Source: an uncultured Clostridia bacterium (GTDB lineage Bacteria > Bacillota > Clostridia > Oscillospirales > Oscillospiraceae). From it: DNA of 7,667 nt. A program made the position numbers and the translations under genes. The notes under the pieces are model-generated. The model was not told where the DNA came from and did no database searches. It was given only the letters and a program-made list of their open reading frames with translations. Shown in pieces: positions 1 through 5,322 of this stretch. Position 1 is the stretch's first letter; the number at the start of each line of letters is the position of its first letter. Where the stretch lies: positions 1 to 7,667 of the forward strand of contig CALEQS010000257.1 of NCBI GenBank assembly GCA_937907975.1, given 5' to 3'.

Positions 1-189
1 ACCGATACCGGCGAACAGGTCATCGAGGCCGAAGTCCCCATGGCGGAGATGACCAACTATGCCATCGACCTGCGGGCCATGACCCAGAGCCGTGGCACCT
101 TCACCTTCCACTTCGTCCGCTATGAGGACTGCCCCCCGGCAGCTCAGGCCAAGGCGATCGAGGAGGCCCAGGCACTTCAGGCCGAATAA
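1..189 (+). CDS. Elongation factor G-type translational GTPase, C-terminal end (partial)
   Basis: The first 62 codons read in frame 1 to a TAA stop; the start lies upstream of the window. The segment EMTNYAIDLRAMTQSRG followed by TFTFHFVRYEDCP matches the last part of EF-G domain V, where canonical EF-G has an LRS-MTQGRG-type motif and ends in a YEEVP-like block. EF-G is the cytosolic GTPase that drives ribosomal translocation and, with RRF, recycling. The tail after the YEDCP block is longer than in typical housekeeping EF-G (an Ala/Glu-rich helix of about 20 residues) and the loop reads SRG rather than GRG. This could therefore be one of the EF-G-like paralogues common in Clostridia rather than the main fusA product. 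The str operon context (rpsL, rpsG, tufA) is not visible, and a terminator follows immediately, so no symbol is given. Family is confident; paralogue type is not. Confidence 0.85.
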   Translation, partial: TDTGEQVIEAEVPMAEMTNYAIDLRAMTQSRGTFTFHFVRYEDCPPAAQAKAIEEAQALQAE

Positions 190-204
190 TTCAGATCTGA
201 TCTC

Positions 205-240
205 AAATATCGCCGGAGCGAGAGCTCCGGCGATATTTTT
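205..240 (+). terminator. Rho-independent terminator of the EF-G-type gene
   Basis: A perfect 15-bp stem (205-219 pairing with 224-238) is closed by a GAGA tetraloop of the GNRA type. The stem's 3' edge merges into a run of five T (236-240). It starts 15 nt after the stop codon, so it terminates the upstream gene and insulates the next promoter. Confidence 0.95.
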
Positions 241-276
241 GTAGCTCTTTGACATTTTTTCTTAATCGGATTTCAT

Positions 277-305
277 TTGACGCTGATGGGGGATGTCATT
301 ATAAT
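277..305 (+). promoter_or_regulatory. Sigma-A promoter of the L,D-transpeptidase gene
   Basis: The -35 box TTGACG (277-282) is followed by a 17-nt spacer and a perfect -10 box TATAAT (300-305). A second overlapping TATAAT lies at 305-310. Transcription should start near 312, giving a leader of about 45 nt before the ATG at 357. Because the promoter lies inside any longer reading frame starting at 249, it also rules out that start. Confidence 0.85.
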
Positions 306-356
306 ATAATAGACAGATACAATAGGATTTGTATCAGCAGACCAATGGAGGAAACT

Positions 357-1856
357 ATGGATAACGAAACCCGTTCTCAGAAGAGAACGCTCATCATTCT
401 GATCGTGGCCGTCGTGGTCGTGATCCTGATCGGCCTGACGCTGGCCTACTGCGTCATGGCAAGCCATCACAGGGGCCGTTTCCCGGCCAAGACCTACATC
501 AACGGCGTGGATGTCAGCGACATGACGGCCCAGCGGGCCAAGAACGCGCTGGCCGATGAGGTGGAGAACTACACCCTGACCGTCGAGGAGCGGGGCGGCG
601 CCACCGAGACCATCTCCGGCGAGGCGATCGGCCTGACCTATGTGGACAATGGGGATGTGGACCGCCTGCTCTCCCAGTACAACCCCTACAAGTGGTTCTT
701 TGACCAGTTCCGCACCGACGAGCTGACTGCCGCCACCGACAGCACCTCCAACTCTGCCAAGGCGGAGCAGGCGGTGCGGGCGCTGAACTGCTTCCGCAAT
801 TACACCCCGGTGCAGAGCGCAAGCATTGTGGACAACGGTACGGAGTTTGTGGTGCAGGAGGCCGTCGAGGGCAACCAGCTGGACACGGAGGCGGCGGTGG
901 CCGCCATCCTGACTGCGATCAACACCGGCGAGAGCACCATCGATCTGGAGGCGCAGGGGCTGTATCTGGCCCCGGAGGCGGTGGATACCGCCACGCTTCA
1001 GGCTACGGCAGATCAGCTGAACGGCTACCTGAAGGCCAACCTCACCTTTGATTTTGGCGATGACCGCGTTGTGAAGATCGATGCCGCGGTGATTCGCACC
1101 TGGATCGCGGCGGACGAGAACGGCAATATGGATCTGAACTATGATCTGGTGTTCAATTTCGTCAAGACCAGGATGGCCTACAAGGTGGACACCTTCGGCC
1201 TGAAGCACACCATCACCACCCACAACGGCACCAAGATCACCCTGTCCGGTGGTGACTACGGCTGGTGCATGGCCCGGGGCGACACCACCGATGAGATCAT
1301 CGAGGCTGTCAAGGCGGGCGAGACCAAGGACATGGAGGCCAAGTGGCAGTACAAGGCCAAGAATATGGGCATTGACGACATCGGCGGCACCTATGTGGAG
1401 GTCAGCATCTCCGACCAGATGATGTGGTGCTACAAGGACGGCGAGTGCATTGTGGAAACTCCGGTGGTCACCGGCAACCCCAATCGGGAGGGCAGTGCCA
1501 CGCCTTACGGCAGTGTCTGGGCCATCGACGCCAAGAAGCGCAACGCCACGCTGGGCACGATCGACACCATGGGCTATTCCAGCCCGGTGAATTACTGGAT
1601 GCCCTTCAACGGCAATGTGGGCATCCACGATGCCGACGGCTGGCGCAGTGAGTACGGCGGCCAGATCTACCTGACCCGGGGCAGCCATGGCTGCATCAAC
1701 ACCCCGGAGGATCAGGTGGCCAAGATCTATGATGCGGTGGACATCGGCACTGCCGTGATCGTCTATAATCTGGATGACCCCAATACGGAGATCGTCAGCC
1801 GGCCGGGCGAGTATGCGCCGGTGCAGAATGACGCCGACTGGGACTGGGACGACTAA
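357..1856 (+). CDS. Membrane-anchored L,D-transpeptidase (YkuD domain)
   Basis: The 499-aa product is predicted to form 3-3 type peptidoglycan cross-links outside the membrane, or to attach groups to the stem peptide. The ATG at 357 is chosen because GGAGG (347-351) sits 5 nt upstream and the promoter is at 277-305. Residues 11-33 form one hydrophobic helix after a short basic N-terminus, so the protein is probably anchored with its bulk outside. The segment YINGVDVSDMTAQRA (47-61) is typical of the start of the peptidoglycan-binding (PG_binding_4-like) region that precedes the catalytic domain in Firmicute L,D-transpeptidases, here filling about residues 45-340. The YkuD domain covers about 345-470 and carries the hallmark His424 (GIHD) and the SHGCIN motif with nucleophile Cys446. 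The last residues are acidic and aromatic (DADWDWDD). It appears to be transcribed alone. The family call is secure; the exact cross-linking role is inferred. Confidence 0.95.
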   Translation: MDNETRSQKRTLIILIVAVVVVILIGLTLAYCVMASHHRGRFPAKTYINGVDVSDMTAQRAKNALADEVENYTLTVEERGGATETISGEAIGLTYVDNGDVDRLLSQYNPYKWFFDQFRTDELTAATDSTSNSAKAEQAVRALNCFRNYTPVQSASIVDNGTEFVVQEAVEGNQLDTEAAVAAILTAINTGESTIDLEAQGLYLAPEAVDTATLQATADQLNGYLKANLTFDFGDDRVVKIDAAVIRTWIAADENGNMDLNYDLVFNFVKTRMAYKVDTFGLKHTITTHNGTKITLSGGDYGWCMARGDTTDEIIEAVKAGETKDMEAKWQYKAKNMGIDDIGGTYVEVSISDQMMWCYKDGECIVETPVVTGNPNREGSATPYGSVWAIDAKKRNATLGTIDTMGYSSPVNYWMPFNGNVGIHDADGWRSEYGGQIYLTRGSHGCINTPEDQVAKIYDAVDIGTAVIVYNLDDPNTEIVSRPGEYAPVQNDADWDWDD

Positions 1857-1858
1857 TT

Positions 1859-1889
1859 CTTTGAAAGCGGATCGAATCCACTTTCAAAG
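1859..1889. repeat. Hairpin A, imperfect palindrome
   Basis: The arms CTTTGAAAG (1859-1867) and CTTTCAAAG (1881-1889) pair perfectly over 9 bp. After a single C-A mismatch, GGAT (1869-1872) pairs with ATCC (1876-1879) around a 3-nt loop. It begins 3 nt after the transpeptidase stop codon. The bases after it are purine-rich rather than T-rich, so it is not a classical terminator on the plus strand. It may protect the mRNA end or belong to a repeat element. Confidence 0.7.
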
Positions 1890-1898
1890 AGGGAGATG

Positions 1899-1950
1899 CG
1901 CCCCGGCGATACCTCGATTCGCGGTGCGAAAAGTCGGCATCGCCGGGGCG
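1899..1950. repeat. Hairpin B, long GC-rich stem-loop
   Basis: CGCCCCGGCGAT (1899-1910) pairs perfectly with ATCGCCGGGGCG (1939-1950), 12 bp. Inside the 28-nt loop, TTCGC (1918-1922) pairs with GCGAA (1926-1930) and CGA (1915-1917) with TCG (1934-1936), giving an extended two-part structure. No T-run follows on either side, so termination is unlikely to be its role. Function unknown. Confidence 0.7.
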
Positions 1951-1955
1951 AGAAG

Positions 1956-2006
1956 AGAAAAGAGGCGGAAGTGAATTCCACCTCTTTTCTTTATTTGAAT
2001 TTTTTC
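1956..2006 (+). terminator. Hairpin C, probable terminator of the L,D-transpeptidase gene
   Basis: AGAAAAGAGG (1956-1965) pairs with CCTCTTTTCT (1981-1990) over 10 bp. After one C-A mismatch, GGAA (1967-1970) pairs with TTCC (1976-1979) around a 5-nt loop. A T-rich stretch follows (TTATTTGAATTTTTT, 1991-2005), as expected of an intrinsic terminator reading rightward. It sits about 100 nt after the stop codon, an unusually long distance caused by hairpins A and B in between. Confidence 0.65.
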
Positions 2007-2080
2007 GGCCCCTGCGGGGGCCGAATTCTGTGAAACTAGGTGGGCCGGAACAGGGCACGGGGCCGAATCCTGTGAAACTG
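2004..2080. repeat. Hairpin D and two 22-bp direct repeats 42 bp apart
   Basis: TTCGGCCCC (2004-2012) and GGGGCCGAA (2017-2025) form a perfect 9-bp stem with a 4-nt loop. The right arm is also the start of a 22-bp unit, 2017-2038, repeated at 2059-2080 with 20 of 22 bases identical (differences at 2027/2069 and 2038/2080). The shared core is GGGGCCGAAT-CTGTGAAACT with one variable base. The copies are offset by exactly 42 bp, about four helical turns. Both lie just upstream of the methyltransferase gene promoter. They may be a regulator site or a remnant of a dispersed repeat. Confidence 0.65.
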
Positions 2081-2118
2081 CATGGCGCAATGAAACGATG
2101 GCCTTTTCCGCCGAAGTA

Positions 2119-2127
2119 TGCTAGAAT
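2119..2127 (+). promoter_or_regulatory. Probable extended -10 promoter of the trmN6-rsmI operon
   Basis: TGC followed by TAGAAT (2122-2127) matches an extended -10 element, and the surrounding bases are A/T-rich. No good -35 box is visible 16-18 nt upstream. The predicted start of transcription is near 2134, giving a short leader that contains the GGGGAGGG ribosome binding site (2145-2152). Confidence 0.45.
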
Positions 2128-2160
2128 AAACTGACATTCTTTACGGGGAGGGAACTCAGC

Positions 2161-2820
2161 GTGATCATTGCGGAGGAACACATCGGCGGACTGACGCTGC
2201 TTCAGTCCCCGGAGGAGTTTCAGCTGACCCGGGATGCGCTGGCACTTGTGGAATTTGCGGGCGTCAGGAATGGAGACCGGGTGTGCGATCTGGGCTGCGG
2301 TGTGGGCAATCTGCTCATTCCGCTGGGTGCCCGGGCACAAAGGCTGACCCTGGACGGCGTGGAGCTGCGGGAGAGCGCCGCGGCACTGTGCCGCAGGAGT
2401 CTGGCGCTCAGCGGCCTGAGCGGCACCATCGTCACCGGTGATCTGCGCCAGCGGCATGAGGCGCTGGCCTGGGGCAGTTATGATCTGGTGGTGGCCAACC
2501 CGCCCTATTTTCGCTCCGGGAGCGGGAAAACGTCCCCGTCGGCGGGCCGGGCCTGCGCCCGGACAGAGGAGGGCTATACGCTGAAGGCCGCCTGTCAGGC
2601 GGCACAGAGACTGTGTAAATACGGCGGGAAATTCGCCCTGTGTTTGCGGCCGGAGCGGCTGGGCGAGCTGTTTGCGGCGCTGAGCGCAGAAGGGTTGGAG
2701 CCCAAGCGGCTTCAGCTCCTGCAGAGCCGGGCGGACGCCGCGCCGAATCTGGCGCTGGTGGAGGCCTGCAAGGGCGGCGGCCCCGGTCTGCGGGTGCTGC
2801 CGGTCAAAATCGGAAAGTGA
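2161..2820 (+). CDS. trmN6: tRNA1(Val) adenine-37 N6-methyltransferase-like protein (YabB/TrmN6 family)
   Basis: The 219-aa class I S-adenosylmethionine-dependent methyltransferase starts at GTG 2161, with GGGGAGGG (2145-2152) 8 nt upstream. The SAM-binding motif I is DLGCGVGN (43-50). The NPPY catalytic motif (113-116) is diagnostic of enzymes methylating an exocyclic amino nitrogen. The early DALALVEFAG stretch (25-34) and the C-terminal VEACKGGGPGLRVLP block (200-214) are typical of the YabB/TrmN6 family, whose E. coli member modifies A37 of a valine tRNA. The next gene, rsmI, begins 9 nt after its stop, so the two are co-transcribed, as in the B. subtilis yabB-yazA-yabC cluster, but the small GIY-YIG gene yazA is absent here. 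It is slightly shorter than the roughly 245 aa usual for the family. tRNA specificity is inferred from the family. Confidence 0.88.
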   Translation: MIIAEEHIGGLTLLQSPEEFQLTRDALALVEFAGVRNGDRVCDLGCGVGNLLIPLGARAQRLTLDGVELRESAAALCRRSLALSGLSGTIVTGDLRQRHEALAWGSYDLVVANPPYFRSGSGKTSPSAGRACARTEEGYTLKAACQAAQRLCKYGGKFALCLRPERLGELFAALSAEGLEPKRLQLLQSRADAAPNLALVEACKGGGPGLRVLPVKIGK

Positions 2821-2829
2821 GGAAAGACC

Positions 2830-3663
2830 ATGGCTGGTATTTTATATCTGGTGCCCACCCCCATCGGCAATCTGGGGGATCTGAGCGAGCGCATTATTGA
2901 GACACTGCGGGAAGCGGACTTTATCGCCGCCGAGGATACCCGGGTGTCGCTGAAGATCCTGAATCATTTGGGCATCAAAAAGCCCATGGTGAGTTATTAC
3001 CGCCACAACACCGAGAGCAGCGGCCCTCAGATCCTGAGCCGCATTCTGGCGGGAGAAAACTGCGCTCTGGTGACGGACGCGGGCACTCCGGCCATCAGCG
3101 ATCCCGGCGAGGAGCTGGTAGCCCAGTGCGCTGAGGCAGGGGTGCAGGTGTGCGCCATACCCGGCCCCTGTGCGCTGGTGACAGCGCTGGCGGTCAGCGG
3201 CCTGCCCACCGGCCGGTTCACCTTTGAGGGGTTTCTGGCTATGAACAAGAAGAACCGTGCATCGCACCTCAAGAGTCTCAGCGGGGAACAGCGTACCATG
3301 ATCTTCTACGAGGCCCCCCATAAGCTGCGTGCCACCCTGGATGATCTGCTGGCGGCCTTCGGGCCGGAACGGCGGATCTCGCTGTGCCGGGAACTGACCA
3401 AACTCCACGAGGAAGTGCTGCGCACCACGCTGGCCGGCGCAGTGGAGCACTATGCCGCCACGCCGCCCAAAGGCGAGTTCGTGCTCATTGTGGAGGGCGC
3501 GCCGGAGGAGGAGCCGGAGGAGATCTCATTGGAAGAGGGGGCTCAGCGGGTGCTGGCCCTGCGTGGAGAGGGCCTGTCCATGAAGGACGCCGCTCGTCAG
3601 GTGGCATCGGAGACTGGGCTTGGCAAGAATGAGCTGTACGCAATGGCGACACAATTGAAATAA
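2830..3663 (+). CDS. rsmI: 16S rRNA (cytidine1402-2'-O)-methyltransferase RsmI
   Basis: The 277-aa cytosolic enzyme transfers a methyl group from SAM to the 2'-OH of C1402 in the decoding centre of 16S rRNA, acting with RsmH on the same nucleotide. Signature blocks of the tetrapyrrole-methylase-like fold appear in order: PTPIGNLGD (10-18), AEDTRVSLKIL (34-44), TDAGTPAISDPGEEL (82-96), IPGPCALVTAL (110-120), FEGFL (132-136), and FYEAPHKL (159-166). The C-terminal part (about 233-277) is the small helical RsmI_HTH domain. Length matches the family. The ATG is preceded by GAGG (2819-2822) overlapping the stop codon of the upstream methyltransferase gene, which indicates coupled translation. Convergent abrB beyond it repeats the B. 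subtilis order. Confidence 0.97.
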   Translation: MAGILYLVPTPIGNLGDLSERIIETLREADFIAAEDTRVSLKILNHLGIKKPMVSYYRHNTESSGPQILSRILAGENCALVTDAGTPAISDPGEELVAQCAEAGVQVCAIPGPCALVTALAVSGLPTGRFTFEGFLAMNKKNRASHLKSLSGEQRTMIFYEAPHKLRATLDDLLAAFGPERRISLCRELTKLHEEVLRTTLAGAVEHYAATPPKGEFVLIVEGAPEEEPEEISLEEGAQRVLALRGEGLSMKDAARQVASETGLGKNELYAMATQLK

Positions 3664-3702
3664 TGAAATTATACTGCCTGTATAAATTTAAACACGAAAA
3701 AG

Positions 3703-3750
3703 AAAGCCGGGAGAGGGAAAAAATTCCTCTTCCGGCTTTGAACCTTTTTT
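3703..3750. terminator. Bidirectional terminator between rsmI and abrB
   Basis: A 14-bp stem with one G-T wobble (3703-3716 with 3726-3739) has a 9-nt loop. On the plus strand it is followed by GAACC and a run of six T (3745-3750). On the minus strand it is followed by CTTTTTCGTGTTT. It can therefore end both the rsmI operon and the convergent abrB transcript. Confidence 0.9.
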
Positions 3751-3765
3751 GCTCTTTTTAACGGC

Positions 3766-4020
3766 TTATTCCTCAGTCGCCTTGAGCTCCTTCAGACATT
3801 TGGTGCAGATATTCTTGCCCTTGAAGTCAACAACTTTTTTGGCCTCACCACAGAAAATGCAGGAAGGCTGGTACTTTTTCAGAATAATGGAAGTGCCCTC
3901 CACATAGATTTCGATGGCGTCCTTCTCTGCGATATCCAATGTGCGGCGCAGTTCAATGGGCAGAACGATGCGGCCCAACTCATCCACTTTACGGACAATG
4001 CCAGTGGATTTGACTTTCAT
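3766..4020 (-). CDS. abrB: AbrB/SpoVT-family transition-state regulator with CxxC...CxxC tail
   Basis: The 84-aa protein starts at the ATG at 4020-4018, where a perfect AGGAGGT (4034-4028) lies 7 nt upstream; an in-frame ATG further upstream at 4056 lies beyond this site and is rejected. Residues 5-50, with STGIVRKVDELGRIVLPIEL (5-24) and the following RRTLDIAEKDAIEIYV, are close to the swapped-hairpin DNA-binding domain of B. subtilis AbrB, a dimeric or tetrameric repressor of post-exponential genes. The C-terminus differs from Bacillus AbrB: CIFC (54-57) and CTKC (72-75) form a probable zinc knuckle, a variant I recall from clostridial members. It lies convergent to rsmI and divergent from spmAB. 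The gene and its promoter are more A/T-rich than the neighbours. AbrB proteins often regulate their own promoter; that is inferred here. Confidence 0.92.
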   Translation of the reverse strand: MKVKSTGIVRKVDELGRIVLPIELRRTLDIAEKDAIEIYVEGTSIILKKYQPSCIFCGEAKKVVDFKGKNICTKCLKELKATEE

Positions 4021-4068
4021 AAAATTTACCTCCTCTGCATCATTAACAAACGACAAAATCCGGCTACT

Positions 4069-4096
4069 ATTATAACAAATCGTATAGTCCTGTCAA
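4069..4096 (-). promoter_or_regulatory. Near-consensus sigma-A promoter of abrB
   Basis: Reading the minus strand, a perfect -35 TTGACA (4096-4091) is separated by 16 nt from a perfect -10 TATAAT (4074-4069), which is also preceded by TGT, making an extended -10. Transcription should begin near 4062, giving a leader of about 40 nt. The A/T-rich sequence upstream of the -35 could act as an UP element. This is the strongest promoter in the window. Confidence 0.92.
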
Positions 4097-4197
4097 TAAA
4101 AATTTGGCAAAATGAGTGAAAATTCCCGAGTCCGGGCGTAAACGGTCAGAAACGGACATGAAATTTCAGCAAATTTTGTGGTAAGGTGATGTAAAGA

Positions 4198-4773
4198 ATG
4201 GCAATGACACTGATTTGGTGCGCTATGGCATCGGCGGCGCTGGTGTGCGGCGTGATGAACGGCAGTCTGGATACGGTATCTCAGGCGGTGGCAGAGGGGG
4301 CGCAGAGCGCCGTGACGCTCTGCCTGAGCATGGCCGGGATGCTCTGCCTGTGGAACGGCGTGCTGGAGGTGATGGATCGGGCGGGACTGACTGCCGTTCT
4401 GCGCCGGCTCCTGTGCCCGCTGCTGCGCCGGCTCTATCCGGCCTTTCAGGACGATGCCCTGGTGATGGACGCGGTGAGCGCCAATGTGTGTGCCAACCTG
4501 CTGGGGCTGGGCAATGCGGCCACGCCCTTTGGGCTGCGGGCGGCCCGGGGAATGGCGGCGCACAGCGGCGGCGTTGCAAATGACAGCCTGTGTCTGCTTG
4601 TGGTGTGCAACACCGCTTCCATTCAGCTTCTGCCCACCACTGTGGCGGCCCTGCGGGCCGGGGCCGGGTGCAGCGCGCCCTTTGACATCCTTCCGGCGGT
4701 GTGGTTCACCTCCGCCGCCGCACTGGCAGCGGGACTGGGGGCGGCGGCGCTTCTGCGGCGGGTGTGGCCATGA
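4198..4773 (+). CDS. spmA: Spore maturation protein A
   Basis: The 191-aa integral membrane protein belongs to the nucleoside-recognition (Gate) family. In B. subtilis, SpmA and SpmB are needed for proper spore core dehydration and heat resistance; their molecular activity is not known. The block CANLLGLGNAATPFGLRA (98-115) is the family signature, and CNTASIQLLPTT (137-148) follows. Hydrophobic segments lie near 5-22, 38-58, 128-150 and 165-187. The ATG at 4198 is used because AGGTGAT (4184-4190) lies 7 nt upstream and the N-terminus then matches the usual family length; the ATG at 4204 is possible. Its stop overlaps the spmB start as ATGA. No dacB lies upstream, unlike B. subtilis. I see no clear sporulation-sigma promoter in 4097-4197. 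Confidence 0.94.
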   Translation: MAMTLIWCAMASAALVCGVMNGSLDTVSQAVAEGAQSAVTLCLSMAGMLCLWNGVLEVMDRAGLTAVLRRLLCPLLRRLYPAFQDDALVMDAVSANVCANLLGLGNAATPFGLRAARGMAAHSGGVANDSLCLLVVCNTASIQLLPTTVAALRAGAGCSAPFDILPAVWFTSAAALAAGLGAAALLRRVWP

Positions 4774-5279
4774 CGGAGCTTCTGGTGCCTCTGCTGCTGG
4801 CGGCGGTGGCCATATGCGGTGTGGTCCGGCGGGTGGACGTCTATGCCGCGCTGGCGGACGGGGCCCGGAGCGGAGGAAAGATCCTGCTGCGTATTTTTCC
4901 TAATCTGGTGGCGCTGCTGACCGCAGTGGCCATGCTGAGAGCGTCCGGCGCCTTTGAAGCGCTGGCGGCGGCGCTGGGGCCGGTGCTGGGACGGCTGGGC
5001 ATTCCGTCGGAGACGCTGCCGCTGATGCTGGTGCGCCCCTTCAGCGGCAGTGCCGCCCTGGGGGTGGGCGCGGAGCTCATTCAGGCCTATGGACCGGATT
5101 CCACCGTCGGGCGGACGGCGGCGGTCATGCTGGGCGGGACGGAGACGACATTTTACACCGTGGCGGTCTACTTCGGTGCGGCGGGCGTGCATCGGAGCCG
5201 CTATGCTATTCCGGCGGCGCTGGCCGCCGACCTTGTTGGCTTTCTGGCCGCATCGCTGGCGGTGCAGCTGTTTTTCTGA
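4770..5279 (+). CDS. spmB: Spore maturation protein B
   Basis: The 169-aa membrane protein is the partner of SpmA in spore core dehydration. The blocks LVRPFSGSAALGV (87-99), YGPDSTVGR (107-115) and GGTETTFYTVAVYFGAAGV (122-140) are diagnostic of SpmB. Hydrophobic stretches occupy about 3-20, 39-56 and 146-168. The ATG at 4770 overlaps the spmA stop (ATGA), a translational coupling common for proteins made in equal amounts; upstream in-frame starts would run deep into spmA and are rejected. It converges on tcdA, with a hairpin in the 43-bp gap. The gene implies an endospore-forming lineage, though spm genes alone do not prove the strain sporulates. Confidence 0.94.
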   Translation: MTELLVPLLLAAVAICGVVRRVDVYAALADGARSGGKILLRIFPNLVALLTAVAMLRASGAFEALAAALGPVLGRLGIPSETLPLMLVRPFSGSAALGVGAELIQAYGPDSTVGRTAAVMLGGTETTFYTVAVYFGAAGVHRSRYAIPAALAADLVGFLAASLAVQLFF

Positions 5280-5312
5280 AAAAGAAACTGCCCCCACAGT
5301 GGCGGGAGCAGT
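5276..5312 (-). terminator. Probable terminator of tcdA
   Basis: ACTGC (5287-5291) pairs with GCAGT (5308-5312). After a C-A mismatch, CCC (5293-5295) pairs with GGG (5304-5306) around an 8-nt loop. Reading the minus strand, the stem is followed by TTTCTTTTT, which overlaps the end of spmB. The stem is interrupted, so efficiency is uncertain. No T-run follows on the plus strand, so spmB may rely on another signal. Confidence 0.6.
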
Positions 5313-5322
5313 CAGGGAAAGC

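Larger units (their letters stand above)
1857..2160. other. Non-coding spacer: four stem-loops, direct repeats, promoter region
   Basis: No credible gene was found in these 304 bases. From left to right they hold: hairpin A (1859-1889), hairpin B (1899-1950), hairpin C with a T-rich tail (1956-2006), hairpin D (2004-2025), a pair of near-identical 22-bp direct repeats (2017-2038 and 2059-2080), and a weak promoter plus ribosome binding site for the next gene. Such dense palindromes are more than one gene's terminator requires. They resemble dispersed intergenic repeats, although nothing else in this window matches them. Confidence 0.7.

Noticed and set aside
249..254. TTGACA as a second -35 box before the transpeptidase gene
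   Set aside because: No -10-like hexamer lies 16-18 nt downstream; TTGACG at 277 pairs correctly with TATAAT at 300.
249..356. In-frame TTG start at 249 extending the L,D-transpeptidase by 36 residues
   Set aside because: It lies upstream of a clear sigma-A promoter (277-305), has no ribosome binding site, and would bury the N-terminal membrane anchor; the ATG at 357 has GGAGG at 5 nt.
273..1688. 471-codon open frame on the minus strand opposite the L,D-transpeptidase
   Set aside because: It is a mirror frame caused by GC-rich codon usage. The product is repetitive Val/Gly/His/Leu sequence without recognisable motifs, whereas the plus-strand frame has a full YkuD active site.
1795..2457. 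220-codon minus-strand frame over the 1857-2160 spacer
   Set aside because: It spans terminators and hairpins, overlaps the start of the methyltransferase gene, and shows no domain or ribosome binding site.
4021..4056. Upstream in-frame ATG adding 12 residues to AbrB
   Set aside because: The perfect AGGAGGT at 4034-4028 is placed for the ATG at 4020, and family members begin just before the KSTGIVRKVDELGR block.
4097..4197. Sigma-E, F, G or K-type promoter for spmAB
   Set aside because: Several partial matches (for example TGAAAA near 4115) lack a partner box at the right distance; not supportable by eye.
4623..5297. 224-codon minus-strand frame opposite spmA-spmB, and similar frames opposite tcdA (5497-6093) and the XRE fusion (6088-6756)
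   Set aside because: All are low-complexity shadows (Arg/His/Gln-rich or hydrophobic without pattern) of genes with clear family motifs on the other strand.
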